Positions 57,772 through 64,000 of a stretch of DNA of 64,000 bases are shown piece by piece (the first letter of the stretch is position 1; each line of letters starts with the position of its first letter). This DNA comes from Saprospiraceae bacterium (GTDB lineage: Bacteria > Bacteroidota > Bacteroidia > Chitinophagales > Saprospiraceae): positions 496,001 to 560,000 of the forward strand of contig JADJRO010000001.1 in NCBI GenBank assembly GCA_016712145.1, read 5' to 3'. Under the pieces are notes generated by a model. That model was not told the DNA's origin. It saw only the letters and a list, made by a program, of their open reading frames with translations, and made no database searches. The position numbers were made by a program, and so were the translations under genes.

Positions 57772-58538
57772 TTTAGCTGATTTTTTCTCATGAATTCATC
57801 TGCCAAATTTAAAAAATTGTGACTTCCTTTACTGTTGGCATCATACAATACAACCGGTTTTTTAACTAAAGGTGCTTCAGAGATTTTTGAATTTCTATGA
57901 ATGATCGTTTCAAAAACTGGTAGATGTATATTTTCTCGGATATTCTGAATTACCATGGTTGAAAGTCGCAAACGCTTATCATACATGCTTAATAAAACAC
58001 CTTCAATTTGTAATTCCGGATTCAATGCTCCTTTTACCAATTCGATTGTGTTTTTTATTTTAGAAAGTCCTTCTAATGCAAATAACTCGCATTGGACCGG
58101 GATAATTACAGAATCTGCAGCAGTCAATGCATTGATTGTCAATAAACCTAGAGAAGGCAAGCAATCAATGAATATAAAATCATATTCATCTTTTACCTGG
58201 TCAATTACGTGTTTTAATACACGTTCTCTATTTGGCATATTAACCAATTCAATATCAGCACCAACTAGATCAATATTACTTGGCAATAAAAATAAATTAG
58301 GGGTATCTGTTTCTACGATGGCCAGGTGCGGATCCAAATCATTGATCATGCATTCATAAAGACTAAGATTGGATTGTTCAGCATCCACTCCAGTTCCAGA
58401 ACTGCTGTTTGCCTGAGGATCTGCATCAACAATTAAAACTCTTTTTTCTAATATGGCAATGCAAGAAGCCAGATTAATCGTAGTTGTTGTTTTTCCTACA
58501 CCTCCTTTTTGGTTTGCGATCGCTATGACTTTTCCCAT
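57768..58538 (-). CDS. parA: Chromosome-partitioning ATPase ParA
   Basis: Deviant-Walker ATPase of 256 residues (Soj type, no N-terminal DNA-binding domain), which binds the nucleoid in its ATP dimer form and drives segregation of ParB-parS complexes. The Walker A motif KGGVGKTTT is at 11-19 with signature Lys11, the A' motif is VDADPQANSSSG, and Walker B is FIFIDCLPSLG. It lies one base after the hydrolase gene and overlaps parB, so the four minus-strand genes form one operon. Confidence 0.96.
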   Translation of the reverse strand: MGKVIAIANQKGGVGKTTTTINLASCIAILEKRVLIVDADPQANSSSGTGVDAEQSNLSLYECMINDLDPHLAIVETDTPNLFLLPSNIDLVGADIELVNMPNRERVLKHVIDQVKDEYDFIFIDCLPSLGLLTINALTAADSVIIPVQCELFALEGLSKIKNTIELVKGALNPELQIEGVLLSMYDKRLRLSTMVIQNIRENIHLPVFETIIHRNSKISEAPLVKKPVVLYDANSKGSHNFLNLADEFMRKNQLK

Positions 58539-58539
58539 G

Positions 58540-59220
58540 TTAAATTTGAACCGGTTGATTGATAGCGGGTAATACTAATTTTTTATTTTTAACAGCAAAA
58601 GCTTGGATTGCTTTTTCATGATCGATGGCAATTACCGGAAAAGAATCAAAGTGGCAACCTATAATTTTGTCACACTGTAAAAATTCTGCAGCTAAAACAG
58701 CATCTTCATAACCCATTGTAAAATTATCTCCGATTGGCAAGATCGCAAATTCAAGAGGAGGACACATCATTGGAATTAGTTTCATGTCAAGCGTAAGTGC
58801 CGTATCCCCTGCAAAATAAAAACAATATCCAGTATCATAAACAACAAATCCAGCAGGATTAGCCCCATAAGTACCATCTGGCAACATGCTGGAATGGATG
58901 GCGTTTACCATTTTTACAGTCCCAAAATCAAAAATTCGTTTCCCGCCGGTATTCATGTGGTATCCGCTTAAACCTTGATTTTCTAACCAAGAAACGACCT
59001 CGAAAGCTCCAATTACAGAAGCATTTGAAGAAAGACCAATTGCAATTGCATCCCCTATATGATCTCCGTGTCCATGACTCAAAAAGATATAATCAGGCCT
59101 AATCAATTGAATATCAATATCTTTAGCTAATGGATTGCCTGCGATAAAAGGATCAAACAGGAGTTTTTTCCCTTTGACTTCAATTAAAAAACAGGAATGG
59201 CCGTAATAGTGAATTTTCAT
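58540..59220 (-). CDS. UPF0173 metal-dependent hydrolase (metallo-beta-lactamase fold)
   Basis: Cytosolic metallo-beta-lactamase-fold enzyme of 226 residues. The metal motif is H49-x-H51-x-D53-H54 in LSHGHGDHIGD; further ligands are in NAIHSSMLPDG, FAGDTAL and a late His in IGCHFDSFP. It is the UPF0173 (YtkL-type) group, whose natural substrate is not established. ATG 59220 (KIHYYGHSC) matches the family start; a TTG 18 bases upstream is unlikely. A TAnnTTTG box precedes it. First gene of the operon with parA, parB and DUF5683. Confidence 0.92.
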   Translation of the reverse strand: MKIHYYGHSCFLIEVKGKKLLFDPFIAGNPLAKDIDIQLIRPDYIFLSHGHGDHIGDAIAIGLSSNASVIGAFEVVSWLENQGLSGYHMNTGGKRIFDFGTVKMVNAIHSSMLPDGTYGANPAGFVVYDTGYCFYFAGDTALTLDMKLIPMMCPPLEFAILPIGDNFTMGYEDAVLAAEFLQCDKIIGCHFDSFPVIAIDHEKAIQAFAVKNKKLVLPAINQPVQI

Positions 59221-59235
59221 TTTAGGAAGTTTCCG

Positions 59236-59243
59236 CAAACCTA
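59236..59243 (-). promoter_or_regulatory. Possible -7 element for hydrolase-parA-parB operon
   Basis: TAGGTTTG on the minus strand matches TAnnTTTG, 15 bases before ATG 59220. No -33 TTTG at the right distance. Confidence 0.35.
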
Positions 59244-59305
59244 CGTCAAATTATCAGGGATTTTAAATTCATGAACTATTGTATTGCGCTCTCGTTAATC
59301 TACTT

Positions 59306-59842
59306 ATGTCCATCTTAGTTATTTCCGGAACAAACCGAAAAGGGAGTGCCACTTTAGAGATTAGCAAAAAATTATGCGGGATTCTGACAAAAATGAATGT
59401 GGATCACCGCTTTGTAAATTTGGAAGACTTTACTGAATTATTATCAAAACAAGCTCCATATAAATCTCTTGAAAAGGACTCTGAATTGATTAATTTTCAG
59501 GATTCCATATTAATTCCTTCTGAAAAATTTATATTTGTCATTCCTGAGTACAATGGCAGTTTTCCTGGTTTTCTGAAATGGTGGATTGATACATTTAGTA
59601 TTCGAAAATCAGCAGAAACCTATAAGTTTAAGAAAGTAGCATTTATAGGCGTCTCAGATGGAATTAATGGAAATGTCCGAGGAATTGATCATTTTATGGC
59701 TGTTTGCAGGTATTTAAAGATGGTGATTTATCCTGGATTCGTTTATTTCCCAAGTATAGTTAAAGTATTGGATCTTTGGGATGAAAATCCAAAAAATGCA
59801 AACAGGCTTGAAAAACTTATCGAAGAATTCAGTGCATTTTAA
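59306..59842 (+). CDS. NADPH-dependent FMN reductase family protein
   Basis: Flavodoxin-fold protein of 178 residues. The N-terminal phosphate-binding loop for FMN is ISGTNRKGSATLEISKKL, and FVIPEYNGSFPGFLKWWID is the conserved mid-motif of NADPH-dependent FMN or chromate reductases. The C-terminal part GVSDGINGNVRGIDHFMAV agrees. It should reduce FMN or quinones in the cytosol. I use ATG 59306 because ISGTNRKGS should lie about seven residues from the start. Its end overlaps the next gene's likely GTG start by 11 bases. Confidence 0.87.
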   Translation: MSILVISGTNRKGSATLEISKKLCGILTKMNVDHRFVNLEDFTELLSKQAPYKSLEKDSELINFQDSILIPSEKFIFVIPEYNGSFPGFLKWWIDTFSIRKSAETYKFKKVAFIGVSDGINGNVRGIDHFMAVCRYLKMVIYPGFVYFPSIVKVLDLWDENPKNANRLEKLIEEFSAF

Positions 59843-61430
59843 ATTAAGCATTTTTCTGGTATTTCTCTCACTCGTTGCTTGTGAACAACAATCAAAAAAA
59901 AATGCAACGGCCGTATTTCATTATAATCAAGTTAATTATATCAACTCACTTGATCCTGCATTCGCTAAAACGCAAAACAACATTTGGGCTGTTGATCATT
60001 TGTTTAACCAACTGGTAGATCTGGATGCTTCCATGAGAATAAAACCTGAATTAGCAAAATCATGGACTATTTCTACTGATGGCCTCCATTATTTATTTAC
60101 ACTTAGACAAGATGTTTTTTTTATAGAAGATAGTTGTTTTAAAAACAGAATAAACAGGCGAGTAACTGCATACGATGTTGCCTTTAGTTTCAATAGATTA
60201 TTGGATCCAAATTTAAGTTCTCCAGGATCATGGATATTTAAAGATAAACTGGATTCAATAGAAGGAATTAAAGCATTAAATGACAGCATCCTATCGATTC
60301 GATTAAAATCACCGTTTGCACCATTTCTTAAACTGCTCACGATGCAATATTGCAGTGTCATTCCGCCAGAAGCCCAGTCGTATTATGGGAAAAATTTATA
60401 TAAAAATCCTGTTGGTACCGGCCCATTTCGATTAATTAAATGGTTGGATCGGAAAGGCTTGTTCATGGCCTCTAATCACAGTTATTTTGAACCGGATTTA
60501 TTTAAATTAAATGGGATACGGATTAGTTTTATGGAAGATCGAAATACAGCCTATCTGGAATTTCTTAAAAACGAAATTGATTTTTTTTCAGGTTTACAAT
60601 CTGCTTATGCATTTCAATTGGTTGATAAGACCGGTAATCTTCGTAATGATACTAAAAGCAAATTGCAATTATTAAAAGGTGATTTTTTAAATACGGAATA
60701 CATAGGATTTAATTTTGACCTAATTAACAAAAATCACGCACTTTCCGACAAACGTGTACGACAAGCCTTGAATTATGCCATTGATCGCAAATCAATGATT
60801 CAATTGTTAAAATTTGGTATTGGCACACCTGCAACTAGTGGATTTATTCCAAAGGGATTGCCTTCCTATGACCCGATTAAGGTCATAGGGTTTCAATACG
60901 ATCCGGAAAAAGCTAAACACTTATTAAATGAAGCAGGTTATTCCAATAAAAAGGATTTTCCTGAATTAATTATACATACCAATAAAGATTATGTAGATTT
61001 AATAACCTATGTCGCAAAGCAATGGGAAGAAATTGGAATCCCTGTGCGAATTGAACTTGCTGAAACAGCCACCTTAAGAGAAAAAATGAGACTCTCTGAA
61101 TACCAGATTTTTAGAGCATCCTGGATAGCTGATTATCCTGATGAAGAATCATTTCTTACTGTGTTCTACAGTAAAAACCCAGCTCCGCCAAATTACACAA
61201 GATTTAAGAATCTTGCTTATGACAGACTTTATGAAAAAGCGATTCAGGAAACTGATGAAAATAAACGAATCATGTATTATCAGGAAATGGACAAAATCTT
61301 GATTGATGAGTCGCCTGTTATATTTTTATTCTATGACCAAACGGCTTGGTTCGTTCAAAATCATATTAAAAATTTAAATCCGAACCCAATCAATCTATTA
61401 AAATTAAATGGGGTAGAAGAGGAACAATAA
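59832..61430 (+). CDS. Peptide/oligopeptide ABC-transporter substrate-binding lipoprotein (SBP_bac_5)
   Basis: Solute-binding protein of 532 residues of the DppA/OppA family. From GTG 59832 the signal peptide reads VHFKLSIFLVFLSLVACEQ with a clean lipobox LVAC (Cys17), which decides the start; an upstream ATG at 59781 would bury the signal peptide. Family motifs are LDPAFAKTQNN, PELAKSWTISTDGLHYLFTL, VTAYDVAFSFNRL, NPVGTGPFRL, VRQALNYAIDR and YPDEESFL. No permease or ATPase genes are adjacent, so the transporter partner is elsewhere, or the protein has another scavenging role. Confidence 0.92.
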   Translation: MHFKLSIFLVFLSLVACEQQSKKNATAVFHYNQVNYINSLDPAFAKTQNNIWAVDHLFNQLVDLDASMRIKPELAKSWTISTDGLHYLFTLRQDVFFIEDSCFKNRINRRVTAYDVAFSFNRLLDPNLSSPGSWIFKDKLDSIEGIKALNDSILSIRLKSPFAPFLKLLTMQYCSVIPPEAQSYYGKNLYKNPVGTGPFRLIKWLDRKGLFMASNHSYFEPDLFKLNGIRISFMEDRNTAYLEFLKNEIDFFSGLQSAYAFQLVDKTGNLRNDTKSKLQLLKGDFLNTEYIGFNFDLINKNHALSDKRVRQALNYAIDRKSMIQLLKFGIGTPATSGFIPKGLPSYDPIKVIGFQYDPEKAKHLLNEAGYSNKKDFPELIIHTNKDYVDLITYVAKQWEEIGIPVRIELAETATLREKMRLSEYQIFRASWIADYPDEESFLTVFYSKNPAPPNYTRFKNLAYDRLYEKAIQETDENKRIMYYQEMDKILIDESPVIFLFYDQTAWFVQNHIKNLNPNPINLLKLNGVEEEQ

Positions 61431-61470
61431 ACTTCTTGTTCTTTTAGTTAAAATGAAATAAAACGATCTT

Positions 61471-63189
61471 TTAGTATTTCAAAAATCGCTTTGTAACCAT
61501 CGTGCCATTTTGTAGTTGTATCGAAATAAAATAAATACCTGCCTGAGCTAAGGGTAATGAAATTATTTTTTGTTTTACAGGCACATTTAAAGATTCTGAC
61601 TTTAAACAGTTACCATTTAAATTTAGTAATGTATATCCAATAATATGTTCGTTTGAACTGATTGTAAGTTCGCTTAATTGATTGTAAAATAATTCCACAT
61701 TCGTACCAGTTAAAGCCGTGTGAACATAGCTTACTGTTACTAGATCCGTAAATTCACCAAAGTCATTAAAAATAAATTCATACCTAAAGCCGCCAACATG
61801 GCTGGGTTTCAAGCGATCGACATTTTTTGTTATAATTGAAAACCAAGGTTCAAATGCTGGCATGAGTGTAGAACGTGTTTGCGAATTCCATAAAAAGCGA
61901 ATGGCTCCGGGACCAATTTTCGTGTTAGATTTAAATTGCTCCGGTTTTAACAAGTAGGAAGGAAGACAATTAATTAGATTGCCGTCTTTACCAGAAACTT
62001 CAAACTGAAAACTGGTTAGATTATAGTCCTTTTCTGCAAAAAAACGATGTTCATAGGTTCCATCGGCCAGTCTGTTAGATTCTACTAAAAAATCCACTTG
62101 AAGACTTGCTCGGATTTCCAGATTTTCATTTTGAAATAAATTGGCTCCTGAAACATCTCCATATTTACCAATTCCAAATTCATTGATCGCTGCTCCACTC
62201 ACTAAATCATCCATTAAAACCCGATCCGTAATCGGACCCGATTTCGCTTTAGGATTATGAACGATTGTAAAGGTCTTATTTAGTTTTGAAAACCCTGAAG
62301 TAACACCAAGAATTAGTTTTCTGATTTCTGAAACATCTGCAGCGGTAATGGTACTGGATCCATTAACGTCTGCAACCGCACGTTGCAGATTATTTAATTG
62401 TTGCAATCCGAGAATGTGCCTTTGAATATGGACGATATCCGCAGTGGTTACACCATTGATTGGATCGTCCGACTGATTCATTTGAGGAATTACATAAAAC
62501 CCATCTGTAATTGAGGGTAAAGCAAATTCACAATTGTATATCCCCGTTTTTACTTCATGGGCCGGATTTCCATTTAAAAGATCCACTAAATAATAGGTCT
62601 CTGGCTGAATTGTGGTTACAGTTTTTACAGAAAAAGCCTTGGAACACCCGCCTCCACCTCCGGAATGGCTCACTCGAAGCCCTCTGGCAATTGCAGTATC
62701 CAAAGGACTTTGGTCCCCAATAGAAACATTTACATTGTAATTAACTTCACCATCCGGTGAAATCACCACAAATGTTGGTGTTGCATAAAATGGTCCAAAA
62801 GTTCCAGAAGTATAGGGTTCTCTGGCAGCTTGGGAGCCTCCATCGGTACCAATTCCTGGAAATGTGAGCCCTTTGCCATTTTGATAGCCTTTAATCAGGG
62901 CGTTATTGTCACCTTTCATGGTGCTGATTTCAAAAAACTGAACTCTTCCATTCCCGGCACCCCATCTTACATAGGCAGATTGCACATACGGAGCAATTGC
63001 AGAGCAAGGAGGACAACCTACAAAGAAGAACTTTATTACAACAACTTTGTCCTTATTAAGATAATCTTCATATAATTTATGAACCTTATTGTTTTGATCG
63101 GTAACTACGAAATCAGGTGCTTTTTTTGCAGCTGCAAACAATGGAATTAAAACGAGAATTATAGCTTTAAACAGTAAATTCGCTCTCAT
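61471..63189 (-). CDS. Secreted thioredoxin-like / dockerin / T9SS sorting-domain protein
   Basis: Multidomain exported protein of 572 residues. Signal peptide (1 to about 21, ending FAAAK). Residues of about 25-170 form a thioredoxin/AhpC-like domain with redox motif CPPC at 59-62 in FFFVGCPPCSAIAPYV. A glycine and Cys-containing linker follows (SHSGGGGGCSKAF). About 235-300 is a type I dockerin-like pair of calcium loops (NGVTTADIVHIQRHILGL and DVNGSSTITAADVSEIRKLI). A beta-rich domain follows, and the end (about 500-572) is a type A T9SS sorting domain finishing GIYFISIQLQNGTMVTKRFL. The start at ATG 63189 is supported by a promoter 16 bases upstream. Its role outside the cell may be disulfide chemistry on other secreted proteins (inference). 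Confidence 0.85.
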   Translation of the reverse strand: MRANLLFKAIILVLIPLFAAAKKAPDFVVTDQNNKVHKLYEDYLNKDKVVVIKFFFVGCPPCSAIAPYVQSAYVRWGAGNGRVQFFEISTMKGDNNALIKGYQNGKGLTFPGIGTDGGSQAAREPYTSGTFGPFYATPTFVVISPDGEVNYNVNVSIGDQSPLDTAIARGLRVSHSGGGGGCSKAFSVKTVTTIQPETYYLVDLLNGNPAHEVKTGIYNCEFALPSITDGFYVIPQMNQSDDPINGVTTADIVHIQRHILGLQQLNNLQRAVADVNGSSTITAADVSEIRKLILGVTSGFSKLNKTFTIVHNPKAKSGPITDRVLMDDLVSGAAINEFGIGKYGDVSGANLFQNENLEIRASLQVDFLVESNRLADGTYEHRFFAEKDYNLTSFQFEVSGKDGNLINCLPSYLLKPEQFKSNTKIGPGAIRFLWNSQTRSTLMPAFEPWFSIITKNVDRLKPSHVGGFRYEFIFNDFGEFTDLVTVSYVHTALTGTNVELFYNQLSELTISSNEHIIGYTLLNLNGNCLKSESLNVPVKQKIISLPLAQAGIYFISIQLQNGTMVTKRFLKY

Positions 63190-63204
63190 AATAATAAATT
63201 TATT

Positions 63205-63235
63205 CAAAAATACTACCACTTGCCTGATAATCAAA
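63205..63235 (-). promoter_or_regulatory. Bacteroidota-type promoter for the thioredoxin-dockerin gene
   Basis: On the minus strand: TTTG (63235-63232), a 19-base spacer and TATTTTTG (63212-63205), 15 bases before ATG 63189. It overlaps the 5' end of the divergent lipB coding region. Confidence 0.6.
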
Positions 63236-63942
63236 ATATTTTAACAAATTTAAGCCACTCAATAAGAGTAATTGATTTAGGTCTTTCTGATTATGATTAC
63301 ACCTGGAAATATCAAACTGAACTTCATGAAAAACTAATATTTATTAAACGAAATCAGCCTGAGAACTTCCCGGGCCATAGTTTAGTGTTTTGCGAACATC
63401 CACATGTATTTACTCTAGGTAAATCTGGAGATGAATCCAATTTATTGCAAGCAGAACATGAAATGGACGCAATTCAGGCTAAATTTTATAGAATCAACAG
63501 AGGGGGAGATATCACCTACCACGGCCCAGGGCAATTAGTAGCCTATCCAATCCTAGATTTAGACTATTTATTTACGGATGTCCATAAATTTGTCAGATTA
63601 CTTGAACAAACGGTCATGGATGTTCTTTCTGAATTTGGTGTAAAATCCTGCCGCATTGAAGGACTAACGGGTGTTTGGATAGTAGAACCTGACAAAAAGC
63701 CCCGTAAAATTTGCGCAATAGGCGTTCATCTAAGCCGGTGGGTTAGTTTGCATGGACTTGCTTTTAATATCAATACAGACTTAAATTATTTTAATTACAT
63801 AATACCTTGTGGCATTGATCCACAACAAAAAGAAGTTACTTCTTTATCACGTGAATTAGGACGCATTGTCCCACTTGAAGAAGTAAAAGTCATATTTATC
63901 CATTACTTTGTCAAGCATTTTAATCTTAATATTATTTCATGA
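63220..63942 (+). CDS. lipB: Octanoyl-[acyl carrier protein]:protein N-octanoyltransferase
   Basis: Cytosolic enzyme of 240 residues that moves octanoyl groups from ACP to lipoyl domains, the first step of lipoate synthesis. Family motifs are RGGDITYHGPGQLVAYPI (94-111), KICAIGV with the conserved Lys163, SLHGLAFNI, and the catalytic Cys197 in IIPCGI. There is no suitable ATG, and the likely start is TTG 63220. The stop overlaps the next gene's ATG (ATGA). Nearly head-to-head with the thioredoxin-dockerin gene. Confidence 0.95.
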   Translation: MPDNQNILTNLSHSIRVIDLGLSDYDYTWKYQTELHEKLIFIKRNQPENFPGHSLVFCEHPHVFTLGKSGDESNLLQAEHEMDAIQAKFYRINRGGDITYHGPGQLVAYPILDLDYLFTDVHKFVRLLEQTVMDVLSEFGVKSCRIEGLTGVWIVEPDKKPRKICAIGVHLSRWVSLHGLAFNINTDLNYFNYIIPCGIDPQQKEVTSLSRELGRIVPLEEVKVIFIHYFVKHFNLNIIS

Positions 63943-64000
63943 TAGAACAAACTAAAACAGTAAAAGAATCTCTTACAGAAATGAACGAATTGGTTTTACC
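63939..64000 (+). CDS. Probable acyl-CoA thioesterase (only the first 20 codons)
   Basis: ATG 63939 overlaps the lipB stop codon. The frame runs open to the window end: MIEQTKTVKESLTEMNELVL, then Pro. The string TEMNELVLP resembles the N-terminus of hotdog-fold acyl-CoA thioesterases of the YciA/BFIT group, which usually continue with NDTN. The identification rests on these few residues only. Coupling with lipB would be consistent with acyl-group metabolism. Confidence 0.55.
   Translation, partial: MIEQTKTVKESLTEMNELVL

Noticed and set aside
56319..59220. A parS site or replication origin near parA/parB
   Set aside because: No TGTTTCACGTGAAACA-like palindrome and no DnaA-box cluster were seen.

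Overview
The window is about 64 kb of AT-rich bacterial chromosome that looks like Bacteroidota, most likely a Saprospiria-like lineage (inference). Supporting signs are type IX secretion (T9SS) C-terminal sorting domains, a PorV-like outer-membrane protein, a very large repetitive secreted protein, the typical set parA-parB-DUF5683, the small DUF5522 protein, few Shine-Dalgarno-like starts, and promoters of the TTTG / TAnnTTTG type. No tRNA, rRNA, insertion sequence, prophage or CRISPR array was seen.

Layout. Bases 1-10,170: alpha-2-macroglobulin (5' end outside the window) followed by its usual partner PBP1C, a PorV-like protein, a Lon-N-domain protein with peptidase T, and a type II NADH dehydrogenase. 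Bases 10,160-10,677: a small membrane-protein gene broken by a one-base frameshift. Bases 10,763-39,386 (28.6 kb, minus strand): a single giant gene of about 9,540 codons, split by one extra base near 24,319. It has a signal peptide, a DUF7948/SBBP-type N-terminus, a GEVED-like domain, about 86 six-cysteine repeats of about 83 residues in blocks of 10 and 76, three related jelly-roll-like modules, a thrombospondin-3-like calcium-binding segment and a T9SS sorting domain. Seven repeats have been triplicated as a 1,740-bp higher-order unit. Bases 39,387-39,979 are non-coding as far as I can tell.

Bases 39,980-64,000 are mostly housekeeping genes: a di-heme peroxidase with a one-heme lipoprotein, ndk, an NrnA-like DHH phosphoesterase, an FKBP lipoprotein, prfB with its programmed +1 frameshift (the true start lies upstream of the simple ORF), cutA, ppk1 interrupted by an in-frame stop codon, tpiA, purE-purK, pyrC, DUF5522, a DUF6580-like membrane protein, a CPBP protease-M1 peptidase-SCP2 operon, a metal-dependent hydrolase-parA-parB-DUF5683 operon, an FMN reductase, a peptide-binding lipoprotein, a thioredoxin-dockerin-T9SS protein, lipB, and the first codons of a probable acyl-CoA thioesterase.

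The giant protein is the outstanding feature. It and the thioredoxin-dockerin protein should both leave the cell through T9SS, to which the PorV-like protein may contribute. Three genes carry disruptions (giant gene, small membrane gene, ppk1). Two of these are one-base indels in homopolymers, so sequencing or assembly error must be excluded before calling them real.
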